DNA of 64,000 bases from Paenibacillus daejeonensis DSM 15491 (GCF_000378385.1 NZ_KB899664.1:62001-126000), one strand, 5' to 3'. Shown: positions 7,970-17,258, numbered from the stretch's first letter. Made by a program: numbers and translations. Notes: a model not told the origin generated them from the sequence alone.

Positions 7970-9253
7970 ATGAAATCGCAGGAGGAAGAAACAAACCTCG
8001 GACGCCAACGTTTCGTTCGAATCCTTTTTATTGTTTTTATCCTTACACTCATTCTCTTCACGTTATTCAGCAATACGCTGCAATCTCTAACCTTGCCCAA
8101 GGTCAGGACAGACCGTATAGCCGAAGGAGCATTGACCCATAAGCTGGAGGCTCAGGCGATGTTAGAGCCACTGGTCGAAGTGGAATTAATGAATCCCTCT
8201 GAGTGGGAAGTGCAGGAAGTCTTGGTAGAAGAGGGACAGCGGGTGAGTAAGGGGCAACCGCTGGTGTCGTACAACGATGACGCGGCCCAGCGAGAAATCC
8301 AAGACCAAATGAAGGAGACCAGTGAATTTGATCTTCGCGTGCGCAGTTTGCAGCGAGAACACGAGACGGGCGAACTTAACTTGAAGAGTATGCAAGAGCA
8401 GTTTATTCAGGCTAACCATGAAGGGGAGGATGAACAAATACGCAGGGTGGCACGGGAAATGGAAACCCAAAAACTAAGGTTAAGAGAGATCCAGGAACAA
8501 ATGGAAACGAGTATACAGGAGGAGGGACAGCGTAAAGAGAGGATCCAACGGGATATCCAGACCCATACGTTAGATTTGGACATGCAGGAACGTAAAATTG
8601 AAGCGCTGAATGAAAAAATTGCTCATTCATCCGAAATCAAAGCCCCTTTTGACGGTCATATCACCCGCGTGTACGTGCAGGGAAATACATATGCCTCAGG
8701 ACAACCGGATCTTGTCATTGCTGATTATAGCGAAGGATTCAAGATGGAAGTACCGGTAGATGCCGCCTTGGCCAGTAGTCTGGAACTGGCTCAGGGACAA
8801 CAATTGCAAGTGGAGATCATAGACAAGGTTCAACAAGTTCGTTCTGTGGAAGGTGAGATTACTCACATCTCGAAGGCCGCGATACTATCGGGCGAGTCGG
8901 ATTCAGGACCAATGGCTGTTCAACAGAAGCATTTAACCATAAAGGTCAAGGTTGATGAACTGGAAGGAGGTGAACAAGGGACGATTAAACTGGAAAAGCG
9001 TTCACGACATCAGGGGCTTGTTCTTCCAAACCAAGCGATTCATCAAGCAAGCGAGAGCAGGTTTATCTATAAGGTGATTGAAGCGAGAGGGCCGTTGGGC
9101 AATCGTTTTGTCGCACAGAAGGTCCAACTCAAGATTCTTGAAACCGATGGTGAAATCAGCGTGGTGCACTCCGATCTGCTATACCCGGGGGATCAAGTCA
9201 TTATGGAAAGCAGTGAGCCCCTGCAGGACGGCAATCGAATTCGGCTGCAATAG
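7970..9253 (+). CDS. HlyD/RND-type membrane fusion (adaptor) protein
   Basis: 427 residues. The frame is open from 7826 within the permease gene, but ATG 7970 has AGGAGGG seven bases upstream and is the start. Order of parts: a basic cytoplasmic tail, one membrane helix at about residues 14-34, a first half of a lipoyl-like beta domain (EVQEVLVEEGQRVSKGQPL), a long Gln/Glu/Arg-rich coiled coil at about 105-220, the second lipoyl half (KAPFDGHITRVYVQGNTY), then beta-barrel regions. Such adaptors normally serve exporters (HlyB, MacB, YknYZ). Here it sits inside an importer operon, between the permeases and the binding protein, which is unusual. Confidence 0.85.
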   Translation: MKSQEEETNLGRQRFVRILFIVFILTLILFTLFSNTLQSLTLPKVRTDRIAEGALTHKLEAQAMLEPLVEVELMNPSEWEVQEVLVEEGQRVSKGQPLVSYNDDAAQREIQDQMKETSEFDLRVRSLQREHETGELNLKSMQEQFIQANHEGEDEQIRRVAREMETQKLRLREIQEQMETSIQEEGQRKERIQRDIQTHTLDLDMQERKIEALNEKIAHSSEIKAPFDGHITRVYVQGNTYASGQPDLVIADYSEGFKMEVPVDAALASSLELAQGQQLQVEIIDKVQQVRSVEGEITHISKAAILSGESDSGPMAVQQKHLTIKVKVDELEGGEQGTIKLEKRSRHQGLVLPNQAIHQASESRFIYKVIEARGPLGNRFVAQKVQLKILETDGEISVVHSDLLYPGDQVIMESSEPLQDGNRIRLQ

Positions 9254-9292
9254 CAGGTAAACGCATCATCCCATTTAAAGGAGTAGTGGAAG

Positions 9293-10621
9293 ATGAAAAT
9301 GAAAATTTTAGGACTGATAGGACTAAGTATATTGATGCTAGCCACGACGGCTTGCAGTATGGATAACACCAACGAAGGCAACGTAAACGTAGCAGGTGGC
9401 GAGGATGAGCTGTTAACGTTATTTGTGGCAGAGCCAAGTGATTTTATAGAAATTGTGAAAAACAGGTTCGAAAAGAAACATCCCCACATCAAACTGGACA
9501 TTCAGTCGTTTCGGACGGGAGAGGAGTGGGGGCCTGGCGAGTTTGAGAAATACCAGAAGACGCTGAATACGGCTTTGTTGTCCGGAAACGGGCCGGATCT
9601 TGTCGAAGTTGGCATGCTTCCCATTGAAGAGTATGTGGACAAAGGCATGTTTATGAATATGGCTGAGGCGTTAAATCGTAGCACCGACCTGGACAAAGAT
9701 GATCTGCACATGAATGTTATGACGGGAATGGGTGCCGGCGGAGACCTCTATACGGTTCCGGTAAGTTTTTACTTATCCGCCTTCATCGGCGACCATGACG
9801 TGCTTCGCTCACTGGATGTGAACGATGACACCTGGAGCTGGAAGGAATTCAGGGAAGCCTCACAGACTTTTCAACAAAAGGCAGCACAGCAGGGGGAGAA
9901 GTCGCGATACGCGCTCGCCAATCTCCCGCCCAACCGTGTGCTGTATGAAATGGTGAGAGATAATTATGCCGCATTTGTAGACCAGGAAGCAAAAACGGCA
10001 AAGTTTAACTCCTCCGATTTTCAAGAAATGATGCAGGATATTAAACAGATGTTTGAAGAGGGCATCATGACAGCAGAGGTGCCTGAAGACGGCGAATCGA
10101 CTTACTATGCGGATTTTTTAATTTCGGTGGAAGACGTCATCCACACTCCCTTTTCTTATTTCGAACAACCCAGTCTATTACAACGACCGCATGCCGATGG
10201 ACAAACCGGTGCGATGAAGATTTCTCCGGGCTTCCAGTTCGCGATCCGAGACAGCTCTCCCCTTAAAGAGGAAGCATGGGCATTTGTGAGTTTCCTGTTA
10301 TCAGAAGAGGTGCAAGAGCTTGAGGAAAGAGACGGTTTTTCTCTTCTGAAGTCTGTAAATGAACAAAAACTGAGTGATATTCAACAACAACTAGAAAATG
10401 GAACGTTCCTCTTATCGGATGGGAGCAAGCCTAGCGTAGAGAAGGCGTATTTTACACGCTTCCAAGAGCTATTGGAAAAGGCGGACTATTACGGACCCAT
10501 GGAAGTGACCGTTTTAAGGATCGTTGAAGAAGAATCCCAGGCGTTCTTCAACGGCCAAAAAACAGCCCAAGCTGTGGCCGAATTAATTCAGAACCGAGCA
10601 ACCACGTATTTGAATGAGTAG
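9293..10621 (+). CDS. Extracellular solute-binding lipoprotein of the ABC operon
   Basis: 442 residues, typical of a cluster-B carbohydrate-binding protein. A lipoprotein signal with lipobox ATTAC places Cys21 as the lipid anchor. The mature part has the family pattern LTLFVAEPSDFIEIV near the start, GNGPDLVEVG, and an FSYFEQP region later. It would catch a sugar or glycan outside the membrane and deliver it to the permeases encoded upstream. The ligand is not deducible. It is the last gene of the operon, ending three bases from the convergent histidine kinase gene with no clear terminator between. Confidence 0.88.
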   Translation: MKMKILGLIGLSILMLATTACSMDNTNEGNVNVAGGEDELLTLFVAEPSDFIEIVKNRFEKKHPHIKLDIQSFRTGEEWGPGEFEKYQKTLNTALLSGNGPDLVEVGMLPIEEYVDKGMFMNMAEALNRSTDLDKDDLHMNVMTGMGAGGDLYTVPVSFYLSAFIGDHDVLRSLDVNDDTWSWKEFREASQTFQQKAAQQGEKSRYALANLPPNRVLYEMVRDNYAAFVDQEAKTAKFNSSDFQEMMQDIKQMFEEGIMTAEVPEDGESTYYADFLISVEDVIHTPFSYFEQPSLLQRPHADGQTGAMKISPGFQFAIRDSSPLKEEAWAFVSFLLSEEVQELEERDGFSLLKSVNEQKLSDIQQQLENGTFLLSDGSKPSVEKAYFTRFQELLEKADYYGPMEVTVLRIVEEESQAFFNGQKTAQAVAELIQNRATTYLNE

Positions 10622-10624
10622 GCA

Positions 10625-11725
10625 CTAAAGTTGGCGAGTAGACAAACGTATCTCGAAGATTGTCCGGATCTCATCGCTAACCGCTGTAAGGGTGCCACCG
10701 TGCTGCTCTACAATATTCCGGGCAATAAATAGCCCGATTCCCGATCCGCCGCCTTCTTGCCGGGTACGTGCTTTATCTACCGTGTAGAGCATATCAAAAA
10801 TGTGAGGCAAGTCCTCCTCGGGGATACGGTTTCCATAGTTTATGACTTGAAGAATCGCCGTGTCCGAAACGATGCGGCATTCAAGGTCAATGAATTTCCC
10901 ATCCTTCCCATACCGCATGGCATTGGTCAATAAATTCTCTACGACTCTCGCGAGCAGGTCACCATCAGCATGAATAATTACCGGTGATTGTGGGGTGAAG
11001 CGTATCAGTATGCCATCTTTCTCCAAGGCGGGATGCAGTTCTTCGGTTAATTGAATCAAGAGCTCGTTAAGGTCAAGCTCTGTTTTGTGAAGCGTCAGTT
11101 TGCCATAGTTCATCCGGGCAATCTCGAAGAGCTCCTCCAACAGCTTCTCCAACCGCTGCGACTTCGTATAGGCGATGCTGGCGTAATGCTGTAACTGGGC
11201 TTTCGTCAGTTCCTCGTTCCCTTGGATTATATAATCCAGGTATCCCAGGACCGAAGTGAGCGGGGTACGCAAATCATGAGCCAGATTCAAGACAAGCTGT
11301 TCCTTGCTATTTTCCGCAAAATCTCCACGCTCAATGGCATCCTGCAGTTTCTCACCAGCAAGGTTCATATCACGAGCAATATCTCCAAATTCATCACGCG
11401 TATCAATCGCGATGCGGCTATTGAAGTTACCGTTGGCGAGCTGGTTGATGCCGTGCCGGATTTGTTGGAAGTACAGCGCGTAGCGCTTCGTAAGCAAAAA
11501 GAAGAAATAGATGGAGAGCGGAATAAAGAACAACAAGAAAAAATTGAGGTCGCCTATTTCTCGAATAAAATACCGCGGCTTGGTCCAGATATCTTCATAT
11601 TTTGTTGTACTGTAATACAACTGAAGCAGTCGATAGAGAACAAATACGATTGTTCCGGCAAGCAGCATGCTTAAGCCGAAAAGCAGCACCATATTAAGCC
11701 GAAAGCTTCGAAGAATGTTACCCAT
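10625..11725 (-). CDS. Sensor histidine kinase, VanS-like
   Basis: 366 residues with two membrane helices (about 15-37 and 60-82), a short extracytoplasmic loop, a HAMP linker (GNFNSRIAIDTRDEFGDIA), a HisKA domain with phosphoacceptor His150 in LAHDLRTPLTS, and an HATPase domain with N box LLTNAMRYG and G box GGSGIGLFIA. It should autophosphorylate and pass phosphate to the regulator encoded upstream, whose end it overlaps by eight bases. The small sensor loop and the vanY/vanZ neighbours suggest cell-envelope or cell-wall-antibiotic sensing. Confidence 0.88.
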   Translation of the reverse strand: MGNILRSFRLNMVLLFGLSMLLAGTIVFVLYRLLQLYYSTTKYEDIWTKPRYFIREIGDLNFFLLFFIPLSIYFFFLLTKRYALYFQQIRHGINQLANGNFNSRIAIDTRDEFGDIARDMNLAGEKLQDAIERGDFAENSKEQLVLNLAHDLRTPLTSVLGYLDYIIQGNEELTKAQLQHYASIAYTKSQRLEKLLEELFEIARMNYGKLTLHKTELDLNELLIQLTEELHPALEKDGILIRFTPQSPVIIHADGDLLARVVENLLTNAMRYGKDGKFIDLECRIVSDTAILQVINYGNRIPEEDLPHIFDMLYTVDKARTRQEGGGSGIGLFIARNIVEQHGGTLTAVSDEIRTIFEIRLSTRQL

Positions 11726-12410
11726 TAAATGTATACCCCACTCCCCACACGGTCTTAATCAATTTCTCTTTCATCGTGTCCTCACCTAATTTTTTTCGCA
11801 ACGAGCGAATATGAACCATTACGGTATTGCTACCTTCATAATAATTTTCTTTCCATACCGTCTCGAATAGATCCTCCGAACGAAAAACCTTCTTGGGATG
11901 GCTGGCTAACAAAAACAAGATGTCGAATTCTTTGGGTGTCAGATCTACCGGTTGCCCATAGACCGAGACGGTTCGCTGTTCAGCGTTCATAACCAACACC
12001 CCGGTATCCAGCACGGCTGCAGGCGGAGGAGGGGCAGCAGGGTTGAACTGCAACGCACGACGCAGCTGTGCATTGACCCGGGCAACCACTTCCATGGGGT
12101 TGAATGGCTTCGTGATATAATCATCGGCCCCTCTGACCAAGCCCGTAATTTTGTCGAGGTCGGTCGATTTGGCGCTTAGAAAGATGATGGGAAGATGATG
12201 TGTTTCTCTTATCAAACGCGCAGCTTCATAGCCGTCCATAACGGGCATCATAATATCGAGGATAGCCAGGTCAATCGATTTCGACTGAATGGCTCGCACA
12301 GCCTCCATTCCGTCTGCTACGATGATGCAGTGGTATCCCTCTTTCTTCAAATGGAGCGCTAACAAATCTGCAATTTCTCGCTCATCATCGGCAATTAATA
12401 CAGTAATCAT
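11718..12410 (-). CDS. OmpR-family response regulator, VanR-like
   Basis: 230 residues. The receiver domain carries the acidic pair DDE at 8-10, phosphoacceptor Asp52 in LAILDIMMP and the conserved Lys in ITKPFNP. The C-terminal winged helix (about 125-228) has the recognition region SNTVMVHIRSLRKKLGED. It overlaps the vanZ-like gene by four bases (ATGA) and the kinase gene by eight, a tightly coupled operon. It likely activates its own operon, including vanY and vanZ; a binding site could not be picked out by eye. Confidence 0.9.
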   Translation of the reverse strand: MITVLIADDEREIADLLALHLKKEGYHCIIVADGMEAVRAIQSKSIDLAILDIMMPVMDGYEAARLIRETHHLPIIFLSAKSTDLDKITGLVRGADDYITKPFNPMEVVARVNAQLRRALQFNPAAPPPPAAVLDTGVLVMNAEQRTVSVYGQPVDLTPKEFDILFLLASHPKKVFRSEDLFETVWKENYYEGSNTVMVHIRSLRKKLGEDTMKEKLIKTVWGVGYTFNG

Positions 12411-12946
12411 TCGGTTTGTTCACCTCTAGTATGACGTTCATAATGAAGACTCACACGTAGTATACCTGAATTTGATGAGATGATCACAAACAACTGATAG
12501 AGCAAGTATCCCATGCATCCACCTAACGTATTCAGAAGGATATCATCGACATCAAATGTTCCGATGGAAAAAAAGGCTTGTGTCAGCTCCAGCCCTAGGC
12601 TTACAGAGAAGGAGCCAAGCAGTACGGCAACTAGGGCTGTCCCTTTAGGCAAACGCCACTGACAAATCAAAAGACCAAGCGGAATAAACACAAGGATGTT
12701 CCCAAACAAATTGTACAGGCTGTGAGGGGTTAAGGTATCCAATATTCTTGAAATTTCTCTCAGCGGTATTAAGTTGCCGGATTGTATGTTGGCTGCAAAT
12801 CTCTCGGGGGCGAGGAAATGTAAGTGCAACTGCTCGGTCATATAAGACAGATTGAACGGTTTGAATTTAAGCACAATGATTTTGAACAACACGCAGCAAT
12901 AAAGGAACAAAGAGAGGATCAACACGAGAGGTCTCCAAGTTTTCAT
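12407..12946 (-). CDS. vanZ: VanZ-family membrane protein
   Basis: 179 residues with four or five hydrophobic helices. Family marks are NLIPLREI, NLFGNILVFIPLG and a C-terminal ELTQAFFSIGTFDVDDILLN, where the acidic FDVDDI stretch is characteristic. VanZ-like proteins give low-level teicoplanin resistance in some bacteria by an unclear mechanism. AGGTGG lies eight bases before the ATG. The gene follows vanY by three bases and overlaps the regulator gene. Confidence 0.85.
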   Translation of the reverse strand: MKTWRPLVLILSLFLYCCVLFKIIVLKFKPFNLSYMTEQLHLHFLAPERFAANIQSGNLIPLREISRILDTLTPHSLYNLFGNILVFIPLGLLICQWRLPKGTALVAVLLGSFSVSLGLELTQAFFSIGTFDVDDILLNTLGGCMGYLLYQLFVIISSNSGILRVSLHYERHTRGEQTE

Positions 12947-12949
12947 TGT

Positions 12950-13837
12950 TCAGTCCACCTTTTCTGTGATGATGACGCCATCGGTGTTATTGCCTGAGAC
13001 CGTGTAGGTATTGTCTTGTCCAACATAGATCGTCTGATTCTCTGAGACCGGATAGTAGTAAATATGAAAGGTCTCCTCATCGGTTTTAAAAGATAGGAAC
13101 GGTTGCTCTTTTAAGTAGGAAAGGTACTCCTCCAGCACGAAGTCTTTCTGCGACATAATGAGACTATGTGGTAAACCGACGTACCGAAAATGCCAGGGTT
13201 CATATTGAATTCCTGTAATGTGTGTCTTGTTCTTAGGGTACCTCAAGATAAAACCATACTGTGCCGCGTGTTCTCTAAGCCATTTTCCTTCAGGGGAGTG
13301 CTCAATACCGCCTTGACTGGAGCCTACATCTATGGCGGAACCGTGATTATGCTCACTATGACCGCCTGGCATCGCTTGTTCGGGTCCCAAGGACTCGAAT
13401 AATTCGTTTTGTTTCTCGGCACTCCGATAACCACTGCTAATGAGGAAGCTGCTGATGCCCTCCCCAGCAGCTGCATTAATCATGATGGAGAACTGTTGAG
13501 CTACGTGCTCTGATAGTTCCGTGGCTTGATCCAGCAGCACAAATCGGTTTGAAAAATCCGGGTGTTTGGAAAGCTGAATAATATCCGGAGCCTCATTTCC
13601 GGGAACAAGCCCGTAGTCCTGGTTAATGAGCAGTAGATGGCCGGAATGCACGTCGTCCTTTGTGATTTCAATGGCTTGTTGATGTTCACGATCTTCAAGA
13701 AGCACATCCTCCGGTATCGTAGTGATTTCAGAATTGTCAGTGGCGGGTTCCGTTTGATGTGGTCCCAAGTACATACTGATGCTCAGGACACAACCTATTA
13801 TGAGCACTATACCAATTGAAACGTACCATTTGTTCAT
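12950..13837 (-). CDS. vanY: VanY-family D-alanyl-D-alanine carboxypeptidase
   Basis: 295 residues: an N-terminal membrane anchor or uncleaved signal (about 5-24), then a zinc peptidase domain. The zinc and catalytic motifs are intact: S161 to D170 as SEHNHGSAID (S-x-H-x-x-G-x-A-x-D) and E213-P-W-H216. It should cut the terminal D-Ala from peptidoglycan stem pentapeptides outside the membrane, removing the vancomycin target or trimming the wall. First gene of the operon; GGAGG precedes the ATG. The C-terminal 60 residues beyond EPWH form an extra domain rich in Tyr. Confidence 0.9.
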   Translation of the reverse strand: MNKWYVSIGIVLIIGCVLSISMYLGPHQTEPATDNSEITTIPEDVLLEDREHQQAIEITKDDVHSGHLLLINQDYGLVPGNEAPDIIQLSKHPDFSNRFVLLDQATELSEHVAQQFSIMINAAAGEGISSFLISSGYRSAEKQNELFESLGPEQAMPGGHSEHNHGSAIDVGSSQGGIEHSPEGKWLREHAAQYGFILRYPKNKTHITGIQYEPWHFRYVGLPHSLIMSQKDFVLEEYLSYLKEQPFLSFKTDEETFHIYYYPVSENQTIYVGQDNTYTVSGNNTDGVIITEKVD

Positions 13838-13938
13838 GTGTGAAGCCTCCCTAGCTTGGTGTTAATTCTAGGCTAAGGGAAACTCTTTAAAAGGATCGTA
13901 GGGTAAATATAAAATATTAATAAAATGTTGGGCAATGA

Positions 13939-13983
13939 CAAATAGCCCTGCTTCGCCTGGAAACGGCAACGCAGGGCTATTTG
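13939..13983 (-). terminator. Terminator behind the paralogous lipoprotein operon
   Basis: A 13-bp perfect stem CAAATAGCCCTGC / GCAGGGCTATTTG with a 19-base loop, just after the minus-strand gene ending at 14002. It separates that operon from the vanY promoter region. Confidence 0.8.
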
Positions 13984-14001
13984 ATGTTCATGACTATGTT
14001 C

Positions 14002-15327
14002 TTAGTCCGGTGCTCGCAGATCAAAAATCAGCTGACCGCCATCCATCGCGTCCAATCCGTCCTCATGTAGCAGCTCGCTGAACACCAGTGTGAAGTCCTC
14101 GCCCCTCTTAACCATCTCCGCAGGGAAGAGGAACACGGCCAGTCGTTCTTCGGCGTTCCCCTGTGCGAGAAGCCCGGCAGGCGTAGGAGCCAGCTCCGCC
14201 GTCTCGGCCACATGGCCGTTCTCCAGATCAACGCCGATGATCATACTTGTCAAGTCCAGCTCCGGAGCAGCTGTATTGGCTATCGTGTATTGCACGGTCA
14301 ATGCGATAATTGGCCCCTCGCCGAACCCCGTAAAAGCCTCCTGGTACGCCTCATCAATCGCCAGCTCCGCCCATTGATAAGCATGGAGCTGGATTTCTGC
14401 GGCCCCGCGCTCCTTGGTGCGATCGGGCAGCTCTTCAGCCAGGATAGTTTTCTCAGCATAGCCTTCCGTCACGAGCTTATCCGGCAGGGGGCCGGTGAGA
14501 GAGGGCTCCTCCTCCTCCTGCTGCTCCTCGGCGGATTCAACCAGCTCCGATAAGTCAGAGACGACAAAGTCACGCCCCCCGATTTTGTACATCCGGTCAT
14601 TCAGGTCCGGTCGGAAAAAGAGAAACGTCTCCGTGCTGCCGTCCTCGAATGCCAGATAGATGGTGTAGCCCTCGACACGGTAGGTGCCTGCGGCTTCGGC
14701 CTCCGAGAGATGGGAGCTGTCGATGCCCGTACCATCGCCGAATTCCGAACCGTCAGTGAGGACGCCGAGGAATCGGTTATCGAGGAAGGTACCGTCCGGG
14801 CGGAAAATCAAGGTGCTGGTGGAGGCAAAGTTGCTTCCAAGTGTATCTTGAATTGAAGTGGAATGATGATACACACCCTCCAGCTCCGGCTCATTCATGG
14901 GTTCATGGCGGACGTACAAGTTGCCATCCAAGATCATCCCCGAGTCCGCACTGTCCAGGGAATAAGATTTGCCGTCTATAATCAACTCTTCGTCTTTTAC
15001 CTCGTAATCCAGACATTTGGTCTCGGAGCAGTTCACAGGCGCACCCTCGAGTGGGGGAGGGTCCTTGATCACCTGCTGGTCGTTAAAGAAATAATAATAA
15101 TCCCAGCACATGCCGCGGCAATTCCGGGTGCCCAGCAGATCAGCCGAGCCCCGCGCATAGAAACCGCCGCTTACGAGGTTTCCAGGCTTATCAGGGGGAG
15201 GAGGGCTTCCATCTCCATCCCCATTCTGTCCATTGTTCCCGCTGCAAGCCCCGATTACCAGCATAGCCATCAAGAGGAGACCCAGCGTGACTCGTCTTCC
15301 TGCGGCGGTAACGATCCCTGTTGGCAT
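14002..15327 (-). CDS. Secreted lipoprotein of unknown function, paralog of the next gene
   Basis: 441 residues from ATG 15327, chosen because AAAAGGAGA lies about ten bases upstream (the frame is open to a GTG at 15357). Lipobox VIGAC gives Cys28 as anchor, followed by a Gly/Asn/Pro-rich linker. The core (about 50-270) has a striking block GFYARGSADLLGTR then CRGMCWDYYYFF, a second Cys pair, and FRPDGTFLDNRFLGVLTDGS. A Glu-rich stretch near 275 leads to a second beta-rich domain. The core is shared with the gene upstream, so the two arose by tandem duplication. I do not recognise a function. Confidence 0.75.
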   Translation of the reverse strand: MPTGIVTAAGRRVTLGLLLMAMLVIGACSGNNGQNGDGDGSPPPPDKPGNLVSGGFYARGSADLLGTRNCRGMCWDYYYFFNDQQVIKDPPPLEGAPVNCSETKCLDYEVKDEELIIDGKSYSLDSADSGMILDGNLYVRHEPMNEPELEGVYHHSTSIQDTLGSNFASTSTLIFRPDGTFLDNRFLGVLTDGSEFGDGTGIDSSHLSEAEAAGTYRVEGYTIYLAFEDGSTETFLFFRPDLNDRMYKIGGRDFVVSDLSELVESAEEQQEEEEPSLTGPLPDKLVTEGYAEKTILAEELPDRTKERGAAEIQLHAYQWAELAIDEAYQEAFTGFGEGPIIALTVQYTIANTAAPELDLTSMIIGVDLENGHVAETAELAPTPAGLLAQGNAEERLAVFLFPAEMVKRGEDFTLVFSELLHEDGLDAMDGGQLIFDLRAPD

Positions 15328-15378
15328 TCCTATCACATCTCCTTTTGGGGGCACCACTGCCGCAGAGTACCCAGTCCA

Positions 15379-17085
15379 TTATGAGTAAGGGGCATTTAGT
15401 CGGAATGAAAGGCTGCCACCGGACCAGGCTTCGGCTCCCGCTGCTGTCTTCAGTCCGATGAAGCCCAGGTCAAACCGCGAATACTTCTTCAGCATGTCAG
15501 CAGGGAAGAGCAGGACCGCAAGCCGCTCTGTCTGCTCACCTGCACTCAATCGCTCAGCCGCAGCAGGAGCAAGGGCTGGCGTCTCCGTGACGACGCCGTC
15601 TGCTACATCGACCGTGACCTTCAAGCTCGTCAGATCGATCGTCTCTGTGGATTTATTGGTCACGTTATATTTGACGGTCAGCGCGACAATCGGTCCATCC
15701 CCGAACCCGGTGAACAGGCTCTGATGCTCTGGCGCAATGGATAGGTCGGCCCATTGGTACCCGGATACCTGGACATCCACGTCGTTCCGCGTCTTCGAGG
15801 TACGGGGGTTATGCTGCTTGAAGACGTTCTTGCTGGCGTAGCCCTCCGTTAGCAGTCGGTCCGCAAACGGGGCCGTTACCTGATTGGCGCTTGGCTCTGA
15901 AGCCGTAGGGTCCCGATCCGGAACTGTACGCTCGGTATACAGGAAGTCGCGTCCGCCAATTTTGTACATCCGGTCATTGCCATCAGGCCGGAAGAACAGC
16001 AGCTTCTCTGTCGGTCCGTCTTCATACTGCAGCAGAATCGTGTGGTTGATCACCGTATACCGGCCAGCCGACTCCGATTCGGTTAAATGCGTGCTGTCGA
16101 TGCCGGTTCCATCCCCAGAAGGTGAGCCGTCGGTAATAACGCCTAGGAAACGGTCATCCAGAAACGTACCATCCGGACGAAACACAAGTGTGCTTGTCGT
16201 TGCGAACCCGCCCCCTGCGGTGCCTCCAGTATACCCGGAAGCCACGTAGGTCCCTTCCAGCCTCGGCCGGAGCAGAGGATCGTGTCGGACAAAGAGGTTG
16301 CTGTTCAACGTGATCCCCTGTTCCCGAAAGCCAATCGTATAGGTACGATCGCCTGCAATGATCAGCTGATCCCCCTTGAGCTCATACGAGAGGCAGGTGT
16401 GCTCTTCGCAGTCCACCTTGGCCCCTGTGAGCGGGGGAGGGTCCTTGATCACTTGCTGATTATTGAAAAAGTAAAAGTAATCCCAACACATCCCGCGGCA
16501 GCCACGGGTGCCCATCAGGTCTGCCGAGCCGCGGGCATAAAAGCCCTGGAGTTTATGCCCGCCGGCTGCCTGCGCAGGGGGAGCCAAGAGCACGGCCTGA
16601 CCGGCTTCTTCTTTGGATAATCCAAGAATGAGCCGGTATTCGCTGCTGTAGACCTGGATGGTCTGCGAAGGAGCATGCCACCCCACGCTGGCCCCCGTCG
16701 CCTCGCCAATGAAGCGCAGCGGCACCAGTGTATGACCATCCCTAATCTGTCCGGGACCGGCCAGCGAGACGGACTGGCCATTCACGGTGGCCGTAGACTG
16801 GCCGATCGTTAACTGCACGCGTTCATCGCCCTTGCGGCCGGAGACGGTCTTGGTGGCTGCATTCCAATCGAGCTCGATGCCAAGCGACTCGAACAGGGGA
16901 CGCAGCTGCACGAGGGTCGTCCCCCGGTCAAGATAGGGATGGATGGAAAAGGGTACCGGTTGCGTATCGACTACGACGCGGATTTCCTCCTTGGCTGAAG
17001 CCACCGCGGAGAAGGCCAGGCTGCAAGCGATAGCCAGCATCAGTGCCAGTATGTAACGTTTCATGAGCGATAACGATCCATTCAC
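15379..17085 (-). CDS. Secreted protein with copper-amine-oxidase-N domain plus the shared Cys-rich core
   Basis: 568 residues from GTG 17085, with AGGAGG nine bases upstream. A cleavable signal peptide ends near ASA-KEE. Residues about 35-145 form a copper amine oxidase N-terminal-like domain (VVVDTQPVPF, GHTLVPLRFIGEATGA), common in Paenibacillus surface proteins and thought to bind the cell wall. The next part repeats the neighbour's core, GFYARGSADLMGTR, CRGMCWDYFYFF and FRPDGTFLDDRFLGVITDGS, then the same C-terminal domain. So one paralog is lipid-anchored and the other probably wall-anchored. About 50 bp separate the genes, consistent with an operon. Confidence 0.8.
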   Translation of the reverse strand: MNGSLSLMKRYILALMLAIACSLAFSAVASAKEEIRVVVDTQPVPFSIHPYLDRGTTLVQLRPLFESLGIELDWNAATKTVSGRKGDERVQLTIGQSTATVNGQSVSLAGPGQIRDGHTLVPLRFIGEATGASVGWHAPSQTIQVYSSEYRLILGLSKEEAGQAVLLAPPAQAAGGHKLQGFYARGSADLMGTRGCRGMCWDYFYFFNNQQVIKDPPPLTGAKVDCEEHTCLSYELKGDQLIIAGDRTYTIGFREQGITLNSNLFVRHDPLLRPRLEGTYVASGYTGGTAGGGFATTSTLVFRPDGTFLDDRFLGVITDGSPSGDGTGIDSTHLTESESAGRYTVINHTILLQYEDGPTEKLLFFRPDGNDRMYKIGGRDFLYTERTVPDRDPTASEPSANQVTAPFADRLLTEGYASKNVFKQHNPRTSKTRNDVDVQVSGYQWADLSIAPEHQSLFTGFGDGPIVALTVKYNVTNKSTETIDLTSLKVTVDVADGVVTETPALAPAAAERLSAGEQTERLAVLLFPADMLKKYSRFDLGFIGLKTAAGAEAWSGGSLSFRLNAPYS

Positions 17086-17211
17086 AGTTGTTTTCCTCCT
17101 TGGTTTTAAATGTAATTACCCAATATTGTAAAGTAGAATAACAAATATCAGAACCTGAAAACATAGGTCATTGGGGCGGATTATATCCAACCATTTCCTC
17201 AAGACGAGCCG

Positions 17212-17220
17212 TGCTATAAT
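17212..17220 (+). promoter_or_regulatory. Extended -10 promoter
   Basis: TGCTATAAT matches the extended -10 consensus TG-n-TATAAT. No good -35 is present at 16-18 bp, as is common with extended -10 promoters. It lies about 40 bp before the gene at 17259 and would drive that gene and the WYL regulator. Confidence 0.55.
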
Positions 17221-17258
17221 GAACTCAATGTACTTACTACCTGTAGGAGGGATTCACC

